Positions 11,891 to 24,575 of a stretch of DNA of 64,000 nucleotides are shown here, one piece after another. Source of the DNA: Anastatus disparis (Eukaryota; Arthropoda; Insecta; Hymenoptera; Eupelmidae); contig JAFFSR010000227.1 of the NCBI GenBank assembly GCA_017163975.1, positions 1 through 64,000 on the forward strand. Reading direction: 5' to 3'. Numbering within the stretch: position 1 is the first letter of the stretch; the number at the start of each line of letters is the position of its first letter. Under the pieces are notes generated by a model. The model did no database searches, was not told the DNA's origin, and saw only the letters and a program-made list of their open reading frames with translations. Both the position numbers and the translations under genes were made by a program.

Positions 11891-12589
11891 CATATAAAGC
11901 ACATTATCCTCATGTATTTACTTTCAAAAAATAATAATAATAGTTGATAATCTTTTATTTCAATAAATTATTGGAATTTTCAATAAACATGCTATAGTAT
12001 GCTGGACAGATTGTCACGCTATTCATGTTATTCATACATTTTTATGTAAAAATATTCATCAAAAATTTCACGCGTACCATCATTTTTAATAACATTTTGT
12101 CAAATTTTCGGGTAGAACGAATCAGTATTAATATTAAACTATTTTTCTTGAAAACATATACAAGTAGAATACTTTTGTTTCACCAAATCTTAAAAAGTTT
12201 GTTCTAGAAAAATTATTTCTTTTAAATCGAAAAATAATTAATAATATAATTATAGACATAAAATTCTAATGAAAAAGTTATTTCAACATAAAATAAATTT
12301 CCGTTCCATTTACCGAAATAAACGAAACAACAAAGTAAGACCTTTGCTAATGTATAATACTATAAAAAGCTAATATTGCCAAGCGAAGAAATCGAAATAC
12401 GCTGATAAAATATGGATGAGGCAAAAGCAAAAGATGACCAAACAGAAAAGCGTAAGAAGAGATATAAAAAAAGGAAGATATAGAAATACATAAAAAGGTA
12501 GGAAGTTTTAAGTATTTATAAGGAAAAGAAAAGAAAATGTAAGCAAAATAAGTTTAAAAAGAAAGGAGATAATAGTACGGTTCCCTTTA
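11891..12589. other. AT-rich stretch, no gene seen
   Basis: Contains a short Lys-rich open frame near 12412 (MDEAKAKDDQTEKRKKRYKK), probably chance, in purine-rich DNA. Nothing else is supported. Confidence 0.4.
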
Positions 12590-12920
12590 CACTTTAGGAT
12601 GGCCTTTGGATGCTGTACTCTAGAGTGCGGTATGTCTGCGCCCTTGCGCGCGCTCTCTCATGTTATTTAGTCGACGTGCCGGCAGCAAAGCGAACGCACG
12701 TTCGCTCCTCTCCTCTCGGCCTCGAGAGGCAGAGCGCGCCGCGGCGCTTCTCCTCTCTGATTTTTTCTTCATTATAAATTTATAAATCCAAAATTGAATA
12801 GTAAAAACTAAATAATCTCGAGAAAAAAAAATAAAAACACAAATTTACAAATTAGAGCACGTAGGACACGTAATAGTGCCGCGCGCATCACGCACACGTG
12901 TTTATAAGAGCGGTAAGAAA
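12590..12920 (+). promoter_or_regulatory. GC-rich, CpG-rich promoter-like island
   Basis: This is one of the few CpG-dense blocks in the window, with TGCGCCCTTGCGCGCGCTC, CGACGTGCCGGCAGC, GAGCGCGCCGCGGCGC and GCCGCGCGCATCACGC. It ends in TTTATAAGAGCGG at 12900, a possible TATA box, with TTCAACA about 25 bp downstream. Such islands in AT-rich insect genomes often mark promoters. The direction (plus) is inferred from the TATA-like word and from the sequence that follows. No protein start is seen nearby. Confidence 0.45.
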
Positions 12921-12924
12921 AAAA

Positions 12925-13168
12925 TTCAACAGAGTTGTTATTCTTGTATGTTTTCTTTCATTTCTTTTTTTAAAGTGTCAGTGTGAAATATACGAATGAA
13001 GGTGTGAACAAGGAGACAATTGAAATTCAAGATTGTTTTATTATTGTTTTAGTGAAAGAACGTTAGTGCCATGTTTTTTTGTTTTTTTCTTTTTTAAAGG
13101 AAATTTTTTAGAGATGTGATTGGAATAATAACAAGTGCTTCAATTTGATGATCTATGAATTAAAATTC
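12925..13168 (+). other. Candidate non-coding first exon
   Basis: Sequence downstream of the GC-rich island is less uniformly AT-rich (AAAGTGTCAGTGTGAAATAT; GTGAAAGAACGTTAGTGCC) and reaches a possible donor, AATTCAG/GTTATT, at 13168. It would be the 5' untranslated exon of a gene with a long first intron. Transcript data would be needed to confirm it. Confidence 0.25.
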
Positions 13169-13169
13169 A

Positions 13170-15815
13170 GGTTATTATACAAGTTTTAGTTATCTCTTTT
13201 ATTTCCAAATAGATGCATTTAGAGGGATGATAAATGAAATATAATTCATTTTTAATGAGATTATAAGCTTGAATGATTAGCAAAAAATTTAGGATTTCCG
13301 AACATGATAATTTTTTTAATCATTAATTTTAATAATTAAAATATGGAATTAGTTAAAATTTTAATTTCTCAATTATCTCTTCCTTAGTATTAAAAAGTTA
13401 GTTTTTCCATAATTACAACAATAATGAAGAAGGAATGTTATCATAAAAAAGATATTTTAAATAATTCTATTATGAGTATCGCAAAAAAATTTAAAATTAA
13501 CGTTAAATAATCAATAAAAATAATAATAGCTTGGTATTTATTTCGTGAAAAAAAAACAAAATATGAAAGTAAGATATAGTCAACGTTACGATGTTCGCAG
13601 CATCAGTGTTAAAGTATTAAAGTAGAACAAACTTCCTAGATACGATATTATATCAATATAGCAACTTAAATCAATACTGCAAATATGTGCAAACATGAAT
13701 TTCAATTTGAATTTGAACATTTAGAAAATTCAATTTCATTTAATATTGCAATTGATTTTTCATTAATTCTGAAATACAATAAACCTTATCAATATTAATA
13801 TTATAATAATTAAGTAGTTTTATAAAATAAATCCAATCATATAAATTAATTGAAATGAACTGCTAAGTAGTAAGATTATAAATAATTTAAATAATTATTT
13901 TTTTTTTTTATTTTTATATCATGTTATAAAAATTTTTTATTTGAAAATACAATCAACTGCTGATATAGATTATTCGTAATAAAAATAGAGAAACACTGTT
14001 AAAATGATGCAAAATATTTTATTATTTAATTCTATAATCAAATTAAAGGTAAATTAAATATTATTACAAAACATCAAAATAATATTTGTTTCAGTGAATG
14101 TTAGCATTGAATTTCATAAAGTAAATATGGATATGATTAATAAAAAGTAAAATGAAATTATAAACAAGTCATACTTTAAAAATGAAAAAAAAAGTTTTTT
14201 TATCATTTTCTTATAAATTAGAATACTTTTTCTTTTAAAATAGATTTATCTTTAACGATTTGTTTTATTCACGATAAATTTCATTTAAACTTACACCTAT
14301 GAAATTTAAAAACTGTATATTCCATTAATGAAGTTATTAATTACTAATTTCTAAAAAAAAAAATAATCATTTGGTCATAATTAACGCTTTTTTATTTCGA
14401 AATTTTGATTTTTTTTTTATATAAACGTTTATATTAAATGCAATAATTTGCTCGATTTGGTACATCTTGTATTTTAAAAATTTCTTATGATTTTAATATT
14501 TTATACATATATATATATTTTCATATAAAAATTATATTTTTGTTTAATCAAATATTATGACATGTTTAAATGTTTCAATTAAAAATGTTTCAATAATTTA
14601 AATTAACAATAAGTTTAATAAAATGTTTATAAAATATAAATTGTTGGTTAGTGTATTTTGAAAAGGATAAATAATTCAAAAGACTAAAATTATTAAGTAT
14701 ATTTGCTGATTTATTCAGTATAACAAAATTATTTAATTATATACCATTATAAAGTTTTCAGTGATATATCTTTATTGATTTATTATTTAAAACTGTTATT
14801 AATTTACTCGAGAATATTTCATGTATCTGATTTACAATAGATATCAAATCATATCCATATTATTTCACGATATTCAATCAACATTAAATTTCCAATGTGC
14901 ATAGTCATGTATATTTCAAAGCACTTTTAAAAAATGTTTATTAAGTGTTTTATAAGATATCTTTAATTAAAATTTTTATTCTGAACGCTCTATTTTAGCA
15001 TTTATTACATTTTTTCTAATATCCGTACTTTTACTAAAGATAAAATGAATAATTACAGTTTATTATAAAAAAATTTTTAAATATTAACTTATTTACTGAG
15101 TATTGTATTCCAAAACTCTGACACAAACAAATTTTTGTTTAATCAAAAGAAGGCAAATCAACTGGTAAAATTATATATGAATTATTAATGCATCCGTGCT
15201 TCCAATTCTAAAGCTTTTAGCATATATAATATTCAATAGATTTTTACCTCTTTTTCACGGCTCTCAATTTTGATGGTGACTTGTACGCTTTCGTGAGTAA
15301 GGCCTGAGCTTTTGCATTGTTTCATCGGTCAATATTATCTAGTAAGACAATTCTTCTACATCGATATATTATTCTCTCTTATTCATCCACCGAATCAATC
15401 CTTCTTATTTGTCGTACTGTATTGTCACTCATTTACGTGACATATATAAATCAGGAATAAATTATGATTTTAATTAATTTTGAAAATAAAGTTGTCGCTT
15501 AAATTTTTGCAAATCTTGTATATCATTAATTTCGTGCTTTAAAAAAAGACTTTCTTTTTTTATTCTCATCGTATGATATGAGTATATAAAGAACTGCTAT
15601 TTTTTTCTCAGTTATTATTGCATTTATTACAAAGGTAATGATTCTGAAATGTTACTAATATTTACTTTCATATAAATTGAATAATAACTATAATCGTTCA
15701 TGATCATTTTGTTTTTAATAATTTCATGTGCTACAATAAGGTAGAAATTACTTTCATGCGGATGATTAAATAATCCACATATTTTAGTATATGTAAGAAA
15801 TGTATATTCATTTAT
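13170..15815. other. AT-rich stretch, no gene seen
   Basis: Long runs of A and T with no frame above background and no clear repeat ends. It could be intron or intergenic DNA. Confidence 0.5.
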
Positions 15816-15822
15816 ACTCTAA

Positions 15823-16298
15823 GAGGAGGTCGGAACCATTTGCCGATTGTTGTCGCTGCAGGTGAGAGAAGAATATAAAATAATTTTTAATCAGACATTT
15901 ACAATTTACTAAGATAATAATATTCTTCTATATGCTAATCTTATTCAAGAAGTCTAAAATATTTATGTAAAGCGAAAAATGTTGCGCGTGATAGAGCCAA
16001 TGTAAACATGTATATTTTTCTTTAGTACGACAGAGAAAGTAATATTAAATTATGATGAATACATATGCTCATGCCAGTTCTATCTTGCGCTGCATTTTTC
16101 CCTTTACAACATTATTTTAGACTTTTCAAACAAGATTAGCATAAATAATAATTCTGCATATATATCGCTAGAGTTATTGACAAGATTAGAGGTATATTAT
16201 TGTCTGAGTAAATTGTAAATTGCTAGGTAAAAAAAATTTTATGTTTTTCTCTCACCTGACCGCAGCGCCCCCATGCGGAAAATAGTCCTGACCGCCTT
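15823..16298. mobile_element. TTAA MITE, GAGGAGGTCGG family
   Basis: The left end GAGGAGGTCGGAACC follows CTAA (15819), and the right end ...CCTGACCGCCTT precedes TTAA (16299). The arms pair over about 200 bp: GGTGAGAGAA near 15861 with TCTCACCTGACC near 16251, CAATTTACTA with GTAAATTGCTA, and GTAAAGCGAAAAATG with CATTTTTCCCTTTAC. The words GTCTAAAATATT and GCGAAAAATG are shared with the GAGGCGG family, so the two are related. A second copy, interrupted, lies at 50219-51320. Confidence 0.75.
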
Positions 16299-16302
16299 TT
16301 AA

Positions 16303-18089
16303 AAATTTATGTTTTTCATAATTTCATAATAGCCTTTTATTATAAGAATCGTAATGTGAATAAATATCCAAAAATAATAATTTAAATTTTCAACTAATAA
16401 GTTTTAAATTTTTTATTAACTTTGAATAATTAATTGTAGATGCAAAATTTATTCTTTATTATTTCAAACAATTATTTAAATGCAATCTAAAAAAACAAAA
16501 ATTGTTAATAAAAAAGTATTTTTATTTTTTTTATGTATGAAATACGTACAATATGCAACTAGTCTATCATATTTTCGCAATTTCATACAATTTCATATTT
16601 ATTATTTCTTCGTATGAAAGCTTTCAGTGGAATTGAAACATAAATGAGTAAAATTTTAAAACAACTTAGACGATGTATGAAAAGACCGCACTAAATGCTA
16701 AACTTCTTTTGCTTTTAATAATTATTAGTCATTTCTTAAAAGCAACTGGTATTTTAAGTGAATATTCATCAATTTATCATAATTAAAAAATTACATTTTT
16801 TTAATTATTCTTTCAAGTCACAATAATTTACTTGTATACACAATAAATGTAATCAAATAATGTTAAATACTTATAAATTTTGAAAAATTCAATAGTTTAG
16901 GAAAATTTTAATATTTTACTTATATTGTTATCAAAAAAAAAGATGATATATCGCAAATAAATTTAAATTGAAGTATTCAAAAGAAGCATTTAAGTAAAGT
17001 ATATTGAATTTTTACCTTTTGTATAAAAATTTTTATAAATCATTTTTTAACGTTATTATTTTGTTGCATAATAGCTATTTATCTATAGTTCACTTTAAAT
17101 AACGCATATTAAAAATTGTTATTGTTTAATTGCATCATTCGTTAAATTCTATTATGCCTTATTTGAAGTATAAATGAGCGAGAACTGTAAAAACGGAAAT
17201 GTCTAAATAAACAGATAATTAGGCCAAGTTTCATAAATTCATTATAATTTTAGAATAATGAAAATATCTCCTTTTTTCGTTGGTTTTATGTTTTCAATAT
17301 ATATTCTTTCATCATTATTTTTATTGACGAAATTATTTTTTATAATGGATATTCAATTAAAATACTAATTTTTGCTCATTAATATTTAAGATTTCATTTT
17401 TTTTTTGTTTAACAAAGAATAAACTATTTTATTAAAGTATGCAGTATTGGACAATTTTATGGTAAATGAAATTATTAATTTTATCTGCTGGCATATTATA
17501 ATCAATAAGGCTATTGAAATATACTATTGTTACTCGAAATATATAAATAATCATATTAAAATTTTATATAAATCTATAAGAATAAAAATTTGGAAAACTG
17601 TTTAATATCGGTATTTTACATTCCCGTAATTTAAAATTTATTATTTTCATTATAATTGTACATTGTAAATATACAAACCTTAATTTGATAAATATAAAAA
17701 ATACTAACAAAAATTAGAATAAATGAACATTTACTAATTATATTAAACAACCATAGTATACATAAGAAATAGTAACATAAGAAAATTACATATAATAATA
17801 TAATAATTATTATATTGAAAATGTTAATTATATATTATAAGAACATTTTTTATGCAAATTCACACTCACCCCAACCATAACCAAAAATTTAATTAAAATT
17901 TTTTTCATACTCTTTAAAATTATAGCAACGTGCATTAACCTAATTACATATTTTGTTATTAGTTCATTTTTATATTTATAATGATAATTTTTACAATTAA
18001 TTCTATTATAAAAATTCACAGGACTGCACGACTGCGATTGAATTATGGAATACATTTTAAAAGAATATTTAAATATAAAGCATGAAATA
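16303..18089. other. AT-rich stretch, no gene seen
   Basis: Low-complexity AT-rich DNA. Short open frames, for example 17828-18055 on the minus strand, are rich in Ile, Lys and Asn and have no recognisable motif. Confidence 0.5.
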
Positions 18090-18093
18090 TTAA

Positions 18094-18522
18094 GAGGCGG
18101 TCGGAACCAAATCGGTGACTTGCGGTATATATCAAGTCAGCATTTTTCGCTTTACGATAATATTTTGTATATTTTTATGGCTTAAACTATTTCAAATTAT
18201 TCTTTATATACATGACTAGAGGAAATGACTATATTTTTACCATATGAATAAGTAAATTAATTATTATAAGCATTTATTACAAATATCAAACTGATTTGAC
18301 ATATACCACATGCAAAAAACTGTCGTGTCGATTGATAGGTGGCATTTTTCGCTTTATAACAATATTTTGTATATTTTTGTGGCTTTAACTATTTTAAATT
18401 ATTCTTTATATACATGACTAGTGGAAATGACTATATTTTTACCATATTAATAAATGAATAAATTATTATAAGCATTTATTACAAGCACTGAACTAAGTCA
18501 CCGATTTGGTTCCGACCGCCTC
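18094..18522 (+). mobile_element. TTAA MITE, GAGGCGGTCGG family, copy 2
   Basis: 429 bp with perfect TTAA on both sides (18090 and 18523). Termini are GAGGCGGTCGGAACCAAATC and the inverse GATTTGGTTCCGACCGCCTC. The internal unit from 18140 repeats at 18342. It has the same orientation as copy 1 and, by eye, is very similar, suggesting recent activity. Confidence 0.9.
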
Positions 18523-18526
18523 TTAA

Positions 18527-19238
18527 TGTGTTTGATGCTGATTACACTTATACAATTCGTGTCCTTAGTAAAATTAAATGGCAATTTATTATTTGTCTAA
18601 CAAACATGGAAGGTCCAAAAGTCTAAATTCTTTGGAAATTTTTAATTGGATTAAGAATAGTAGTATGGTCAATATATTTTTCGATATTTTCATAGCATAT
18701 CAAATATATTACCATTCCTATCACCGATTGCGAGGCGAAAAGATCTTTTTCTACGCTAAAGACAAATAAAAGATGTATATCGCTCAAAAATGTTCGATAA
18801 AAAGTTATTGGTGTTAGCTCGAACAAAAATTAAAAATGATACTTTTAAGGCAATAGATTTCAAAGATATGATCTAGAATTTGTCAGCTAAAAATAAAATT
18901 ATTTTACATTGATTTTTGAAAATAATAGAATAAAATTCTTTGATTTTGTTAGTACAAATATCAGTTATTTCATTTATTAAATACTTTTGCCTCTATAAAT
19001 TTGTCATCTTAGCAACTATATTCAAAAAATGTAATCTTTGAATTTCTTTAAAAGACCTTTTGATTTTTTAGTCCCGGATCTCAAAAGTTCTAAATCTGAC
19101 CCTGAAACTACCATTTGGCCTGTGTACTATTTACGAAAACTTGTCCATGGATTCTGTCACTTAAAAACTTTTGTTCAATTTCAAAATTGCTTCAAAACTT
19201 TTATATCTCGTAAAATATCACTTAATCATACTCTCCTG

Positions 19239-19239
<1 letters not shown>
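18527..19239. other. No gene seen
   Basis: Moderately complex sequence with two overlapping short frames on opposite strands (18578-18769 and 18623-18826). It reads like an old interspersed repeat, but no ends could be found. Confidence 0.4.

Positions 19240-19284
<45 letters not shown>
19240..19284. repeat. (CA)n microsatellite
   Basis: An almost uninterrupted CA run preceded by CTGTACACATA. It accounts for the Thr-His tracts in the short frames that overlap it. Confidence 0.95.
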
Positions 19285-19285
<1 letters not shown>

Positions 19286-20137
19286 TTTTTTCAAATAAAG
19301 AAAAAATTCAAAACAAACAACTACTGCATAAGTTTATTCTTGCTTTAAAATTAACAAAGTTGAGCCGCAGGTGCATTGTACCTTAGTAAATATAAGGTAC
19401 CTCGATGCGCGTAGGTGGTTATGCGACCTGACGTCAACATGGATTTGGCCAATGAAAGTGTGTCTGTGTGTGTATTGTATATCTTTATAGTAAATATATG
19501 TGTATGCAAGAAATAGCTTGTAGTGTATATAAGAAATGTTATAGAAACTCCCTAAGGCTGTAGCTAAGAGACCTTGTTGCGATGTCGAGGCTGCATCTGT
19601 AACACAATCTATTGACATTTTTAGTGAATAAAAATTTTCAAGTGTATTTTCAAGTTTTTAAATAAATGTTGAAAATAAATTTTAGTTTTTGTTATTAAGA
19701 AAACATAAAAAAATTTTTTTATATTGAAAACAAAATTTTTTTCCAGTGTTTTTATTAGATTAATGGAAAAAATAATATTTATAATATTAATATTATTTTA
19801 AAAAATATGATTTTTTCTTTTAGCAGCAAGAACTTTTAATAATTGATTTGATGTATATGATTAAAAATTAATTTCTATATTTATAGAATTATGTACAATG
19901 CCTAACCATATATTTACTTGATCTACTTAAAATTTTTATGAACTGAATCAAATTATATCAAACAATATGAAAATACAAATATATGAAATAAAATAAAATA
20001 ATAACATTCAAGCAGAAAGATATTTTTAAATTGTATAAAATATATAAATTTTTACAGCTTTTACATTATTTCATGAAAATTAACTTTCATAAATGTAACT
20101 TTTTCATAATCTAACTTTGTGATCAAAAGTGTTACTA
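19285..20137. other. No gene supported
   Basis: A minus-strand frame starts MSIDCVTDAASTSQQ at about 19618 and could be a first exon ending at AACAAG/GTCTCT, but nothing confirms it. The rest is AT-rich. Confidence 0.3.
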
Positions 20138-20811
20138 ACAAGGAGAGTGTCAGGGTATTGGGACGCCGATCCTGCTCAAATTTTGGAAAATGATTTTAGA
20201 TGTAGAAATATGAAAAAAGCCAAGGTACTAGACTCTAACGCTCAATATTTCTCTAGTTACAGGCAAATAAAAAAATCACTATAAAAGTTACTAGATTTTC
20301 AAACGCTTATAATTCATTAGCATTGATAGCTAGAAGACTGAACCTTTTTTAAATGAAAGTTGAGCTCAAATGCTTTCGAATTATCACTTATAGCATCCCG
20401 AAATATTATTTTTTTCTAAAGTTATAGAGGAATGAAAATTGAAACAAATTTTAGCATTTATTATTAATTAATTAAAATTAATGTTATGAAGACGAATTTC
20501 AGGTCCAATTTTTGTCTCTCTATAACTTTAGAAAAAAATAATATTTCGGGATGCTATAAGTGATAATTCGAAAGGATCTGAGCTCAACTTTCATTTAAAA
20601 AAAGGTTCAAACTTCTAGCTATCAATGCTAATGAATTATAAGCGTTTGAAAATTTAGTAACTTTTATAGTGATTTTCTTTATTTGCCTGTAACTAGAGAA
20701 ATATTGAGCGTTAGAGTCTAGTACCTTGGCTTTTTTCATATTGCTACATCCAAAATAATCTCCCAAAATTTGAGCAGGATCGGCGTCCCAATACTCTGAC
20801 ACTCTCCTTGT
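20138..20811. mobile_element. Palindromic element, ACAAGGAGAG family, copy A
   Basis: A 674-bp near-complete palindrome. Termini are ACAAGGAGAGTGTCAGGGTA and the inverse TACTCTGACACTCTCCTTGT. The arms share GGGACGCCGATCCTGCTCAA and CTCTAACGCTCAATATTTCT with their inverses near 20700-20790. The non-palindromic centre is near 20420-20500. A very similar copy lies at 55917-56587 and a diverged half copy at 50048. The minus-strand frame containing YWDADPAQIL comes from the terminal repeat and recurs in the other copy, so I do not call it a gene. Confidence 0.85.
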
Positions 20812-22860
20812 AAGTTTTTAAACCGTCATAACTTTATTCACAAACAATTTGCAAACTTAATTCAGAAAATTTTATTTTAACTTTCGTTTAGAAAATTGAG
20901 AAAAAAAATTTCAATTAAAATTTTCTTACTCTTTCTCTATTTTTCCTTACGTTCAGAGATTGAATATAACAAAATTATAAAACTGTATAAATATAATTAA
21001 CGGAAACAATACAACATTGAATTTTCTACTGCTACTGATTTAGCTTCTAAAAAGTAAGGAGCACTCAGCGCAAGGGGAAAAATTTCCCGTTACATAAAAT
21101 TAGTTTAAGAAAAAAAATTAAAAATAAAAGTATAAAATATCAGATACCAGAATTTGCTTTGTAACAGCCAATTAGCCGCGAACGGTGTCAGAATTTCGTA
21201 CTCACGAAATGCTATTATGTAGGTATATTTGACACGCTATTCATTAAAAAATATACATTTTCCTTTTCACATACTGAAATTATTAGTGGCTTTAGATTTG
21301 TCTATTTTAATTTCTCAATCACAACACAATGTATTTTGTATTTCATGGAGTGTCAAAAAATCATTATAATAAAAAACATAATTATAAAAACTATAAAGAA
21401 GAATATTTTAAATGAAATTTCATAACACGTATTATTACAATAAGTTAAAGTAAAGCACCTATACAGTAGTTTCTTGTAATTAAATTTTAATTATTTTTTA
21501 TGAAAAGCAATAGGAAAGTAGAGTAGGTACTTCAGATATATTGTTGGGTTAAAGGTTTTCTTTATAGTATGAAACTTTTAAATTTAAAGTAAATATATCT
21601 AACGTTAAAAAAGGACGAGAAAAAATTTCTAGAAAAGTCCCTTTTTAACAAAATTTGAAAGAAAAAAATTTTATCAAGCTTATTTTATTTCACAGAAATT
21701 GATCGAAAAGTGAAATTCTGAAAAGAGAATTTTATAAAGAACTGTTGTCGACATCGCTCATGTCAATGCAAAAAAAGGGAATGAATACTATTTTCAAATA
21801 TTCGTAGGCAATTTCAGATAATTTTTGTAGTATAAATTGAACACTGAATGGAAATTATTTAATATACTATATAACAATAGTAATATAGAAATCAATCAGA
21901 ATATGAAATATAAGATATATTTTAGAAGAAAATAAATTTTGATAACCAAAGGAGATTTTTTAACTTCAGATAAATATAAATTCGTTTGACATTTTATTGA
22001 TTAAATATTAATAGAAACGTTAAATTATTATTAAGAAATACCAAATTAAAATAAACTCAAATTATAATATTTCAAATTATTCTCGATTATCCATGGATTG
22101 AATGTCAGCAAAACGAAATTGTTATAATTGAAAATAAAGTGTCTTGGTTATAAATCAATATATAGAATTAATAGAAAATTAAATCAAATATATAGCAAAT
22201 GAAACATGTCAAATTGTCAAACTATATAAAATAAACCTGAAACTACAATGTTTCATTAATATTGACTAACTTATATTATTGTTTACTCTTTTTTTTCTTT
22301 AGCTTATTTATATGAATATATATATATATTGTGTGATTTGTCTTTATTTCCTAGTTATTGAATTTTTAAAGCTTTCATTTTCATAATAGAAAGTTTTAAT
22401 TATCTTGAACAATATAAAATATATGTAAAGAAGATAATCGATTTGAACAATAGAATGAATAACTACAAATTTTCATACCCTCATACGTAGCCAAATGCAC
22501 ACGCGCACATATATGCATATGTAAAGGAAAAAGATGGGTCTTTATTTCAGAGAAATGTAAAAGAAAGGAAAAGAATTTTTGAAAGAATTTTGAAGCATTT
22601 CGAGCATCTCTCGGTTCATTATTGGTTTTTCTACGTTATAAAAGACTAAGAAAAGAACAGAATATAGACAATATTTAACGAAAAAAAAATATTAGAAAGA
22701 AATTTGTATATATGTGGATTCTTTAGTGTATAACAAGAAAAAAAATTTTCTGGGTTGACGATGTGTGCAGCAAACGACAATAATTTTCTATCTGCGTTTT
22801 TTCACTGTGTACACCTCTCTCTTCTCTCGCATACTTACGATATTGAACTTTTAGTTTTTC
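20812..22860. other. AT-rich stretch, no gene seen
   Basis: No coding frame or repeat ends recognised. Purine-rich sequence at 22500-22760 and a pyrimidine tract at 22850-22873 lead into the candidate exon that follows. Confidence 0.4.
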
Positions 22861-22873
22861 TCTCTGTTGTTAG

Positions 22874-22971
22874 TCCCAGTCAAATGCTCAAAGCTGTTAC
22901 CTATTGCTGAGTACGAGCAACGTGAGGAAATGCAAAATGAATGGGGATCTGTGTCAGACTATTGCTTCTAG
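22874..22971 (+). CDS. Candidate 3' coding exon (unidentified)
   Basis: A good acceptor (TTTTTCTCTCTGTTGTTAG) precedes a 31-codon open frame, PVKCSKLLPIAEYEQREEMQ then NEWGSVSDYCF, ending at TAG 22969-22971. Two bases precede the first full codon, so an upstream exon would have to supply one base. Composition is less AT-biased than the surroundings and the residues look protein-like. I could not name the protein or find a matching upstream exon within the window. The alternative is a chance frame beside a GC-richer block. Confidence 0.3.
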
Positions 22972-23028
22972 GCATAGCAAATTCTATATCTACCCCAACT
23001 TTCCACTCTTTCTCTCCGCCCCTTCCTC

Positions 23029-23053
23029 GCTCTCTCTCTCTCTCTCTCTCTCT
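23029..23053. repeat. (TC)n microsatellite
   Basis: A CT-dinucleotide run inside a GC-richer block (22870-23530) that also holds GTGCGGCGCGTG, CACGCGCTCACGTG and GCTGGCGCCGTC. The block could be an untranslated exon or regulatory DNA. Confidence 0.9.
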
Positions 23054-23557
23054 TCGAAGTCAACCTGAGGGCTTTACTGCCGTTGTGCGGCGCGTGTTAA
23101 TTACACGCGCTCACGTGATTTTCTTATATTTCTTTTATGTCTCTATATGGTTTTTGGTGGAGTTTAACTGGCTATGTTGCATTTTCGTCAACGGCGGAGC
23201 GTCAACTTGTAAAGTGTCGCTTACTCATGTTTCTCAGCTTTCCCGCTTCTTTTCTCCTGCTATAATGAGAAACTGATACACTCGAGCAGATTGCTATACA
23301 TTTATCAAAGGCTATCTCGTTTACCATGCAGTACAAATTATTTTTTCTTCATATCTTAGCCGAAAATTCGTGTTTCTGCTAGATCAACAGATAGAGAAAC
23401 TCAGAATTTCTGCTGGGTGAGACGACATCTATCGTAACTAACGCAGCACTGACGACCCAATGCAGAAAACTTTCAATGGCCGCCAGACGCTGGCGCCGTC
23501 TAGGCTAATAGCAACAGCTGTTGCTGTTATAACCTTACTCGAAGTTCTTAAACATGA

Positions 23558-23600
23558 ATTCTAAAATGTAAATACACACAATGTATTTACATTTTAGAAT
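23558..23600. repeat. Short perfect hairpin
   Basis: ATTCTAAAATGTAAATACA (23558-23576) is followed, after five bases, by its exact inverse at 23582-23600, giving a 19-bp perfect stem. It may be a snap-back of replication origin or part of a hairpin RNA. The loop is too short for a usual miRNA precursor. Confidence 0.8.
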
Positions 23601-23759
23601 CACATGAATCTTTTTAATACTTTTCTTGTCGGTTTTTTATGTTGATGCTGTGTTATATGTGTGTGTGTATGTGTTAATTTTTATACGTAATACATCGTTA
23701 TGAAATACATTACATATAAAATATTGACTACGATGTTTAAATAGTGTTAATTTTTCGAT

Positions 23760-24375
23760 TTATTATTTACATTTTTTTTAAATAAATTTTTATATGCAGC
23801 ATTTTTATTTTTTTTTAGATTTATCATTTGTATTTGATTTTGATTCATAATTCGTATTTTTTTAGATTTATCATTTGCAATTGCTTTTTAATTCATAATT
23901 CGTATTTTTTTTGATTTATCATTCGCAATTGTTCTTAGTTGCATTTAATAATTTATATTTATAATTCATATTTTTGATGAATATTTAGATTTATCATTCG
24001 TTTAATAGCGTTTCATAGGTTACATTTTTTGCGTGTAATGTGTCATTTTGCATTTTTTAGTGTTTAATTTTTTAGATTTATTATTCATATTTTTTGATAA
24101 ATTTTTATATTTATCATTTTTATTTTTTTTAAGATTTATCATTTGTATTTATTTTTAGATTCATAATTCGTATTTATTTTTAGAATCATAATTCGTATTA
24201 ATTTTTAGGTTCATAATTCGTATTATTTTTTAGATGTATCATTTGTATTTATTTTTAGATTCATCATTAATATTTCTTTAGATTTATCATTTGTATTTGT
24301 TTTTAGATTTATCATTAATATACATTTAGATTTATCATTTGTATTTTCGGTAAACCCTTAGATTTATCATTCGTG
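23760..24375. repeat. Degenerate tandem repeat, TTTAGATTTATCATTTG
   Basis: About fifteen imperfect units alternate GATTTATCATTTGTATTT and GATTCATAATTCGTATTT, separated by T-rich spacers. Similar units (TTATCATTCGTGGAGTG) occur at 35590-35760, and inverted near 56680-56770. In each case a GC-tipped hairpin element lies within a few hundred to about a thousand bases. Confidence 0.75.
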
Positions 24376-24437
24376 ATTTTTAAAGTGTATTTGAATCGAG
24401 GCGCGACGCGCGCCTTTAAATTTTGTTCAGAGCTGGC

Positions 24438-24450
24438 CCGCAGATGGCGC
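24438..24450 (+). promoter_or_regulatory. CTCF-like insulator motif
   Basis: CCGCAGATGGCGC resembles the insect CTCF core (AGRTGGCGC). It lies in a GC-richer patch with GAGGCGCGACGCGCGCC just upstream. Binding is inferred from the motif only. Confidence 0.3.
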
Positions 24451-24575
24451 GTGAGCAAATCAGAAAGAAAATTCATGGCCGCACGCTGTCGTCAGCTGGT
24501 ATATCCACATGCATGACATTTTTTTAGATTTATTATTAATTAGCGTGGCGAATTTTCGGCTAGCTATGAAGAAAA

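Noticed and set aside
19038..19386. Frames with Thr-His tracts
   Set aside because: They run through the (CA)n microsatellite.
20584..20802. Frame containing YWDADPAQIL, repeated at 56441-56641
   Set aside because: Both lie in the terminal arm of a palindromic element and recur because the element recurs; length and start vary, so coding is not supported.
22941..23276. 111-codon frame with Ser/Leu tracts
   Set aside because: It depends on the (TC)n run and overlaps the better candidate exon in another frame.
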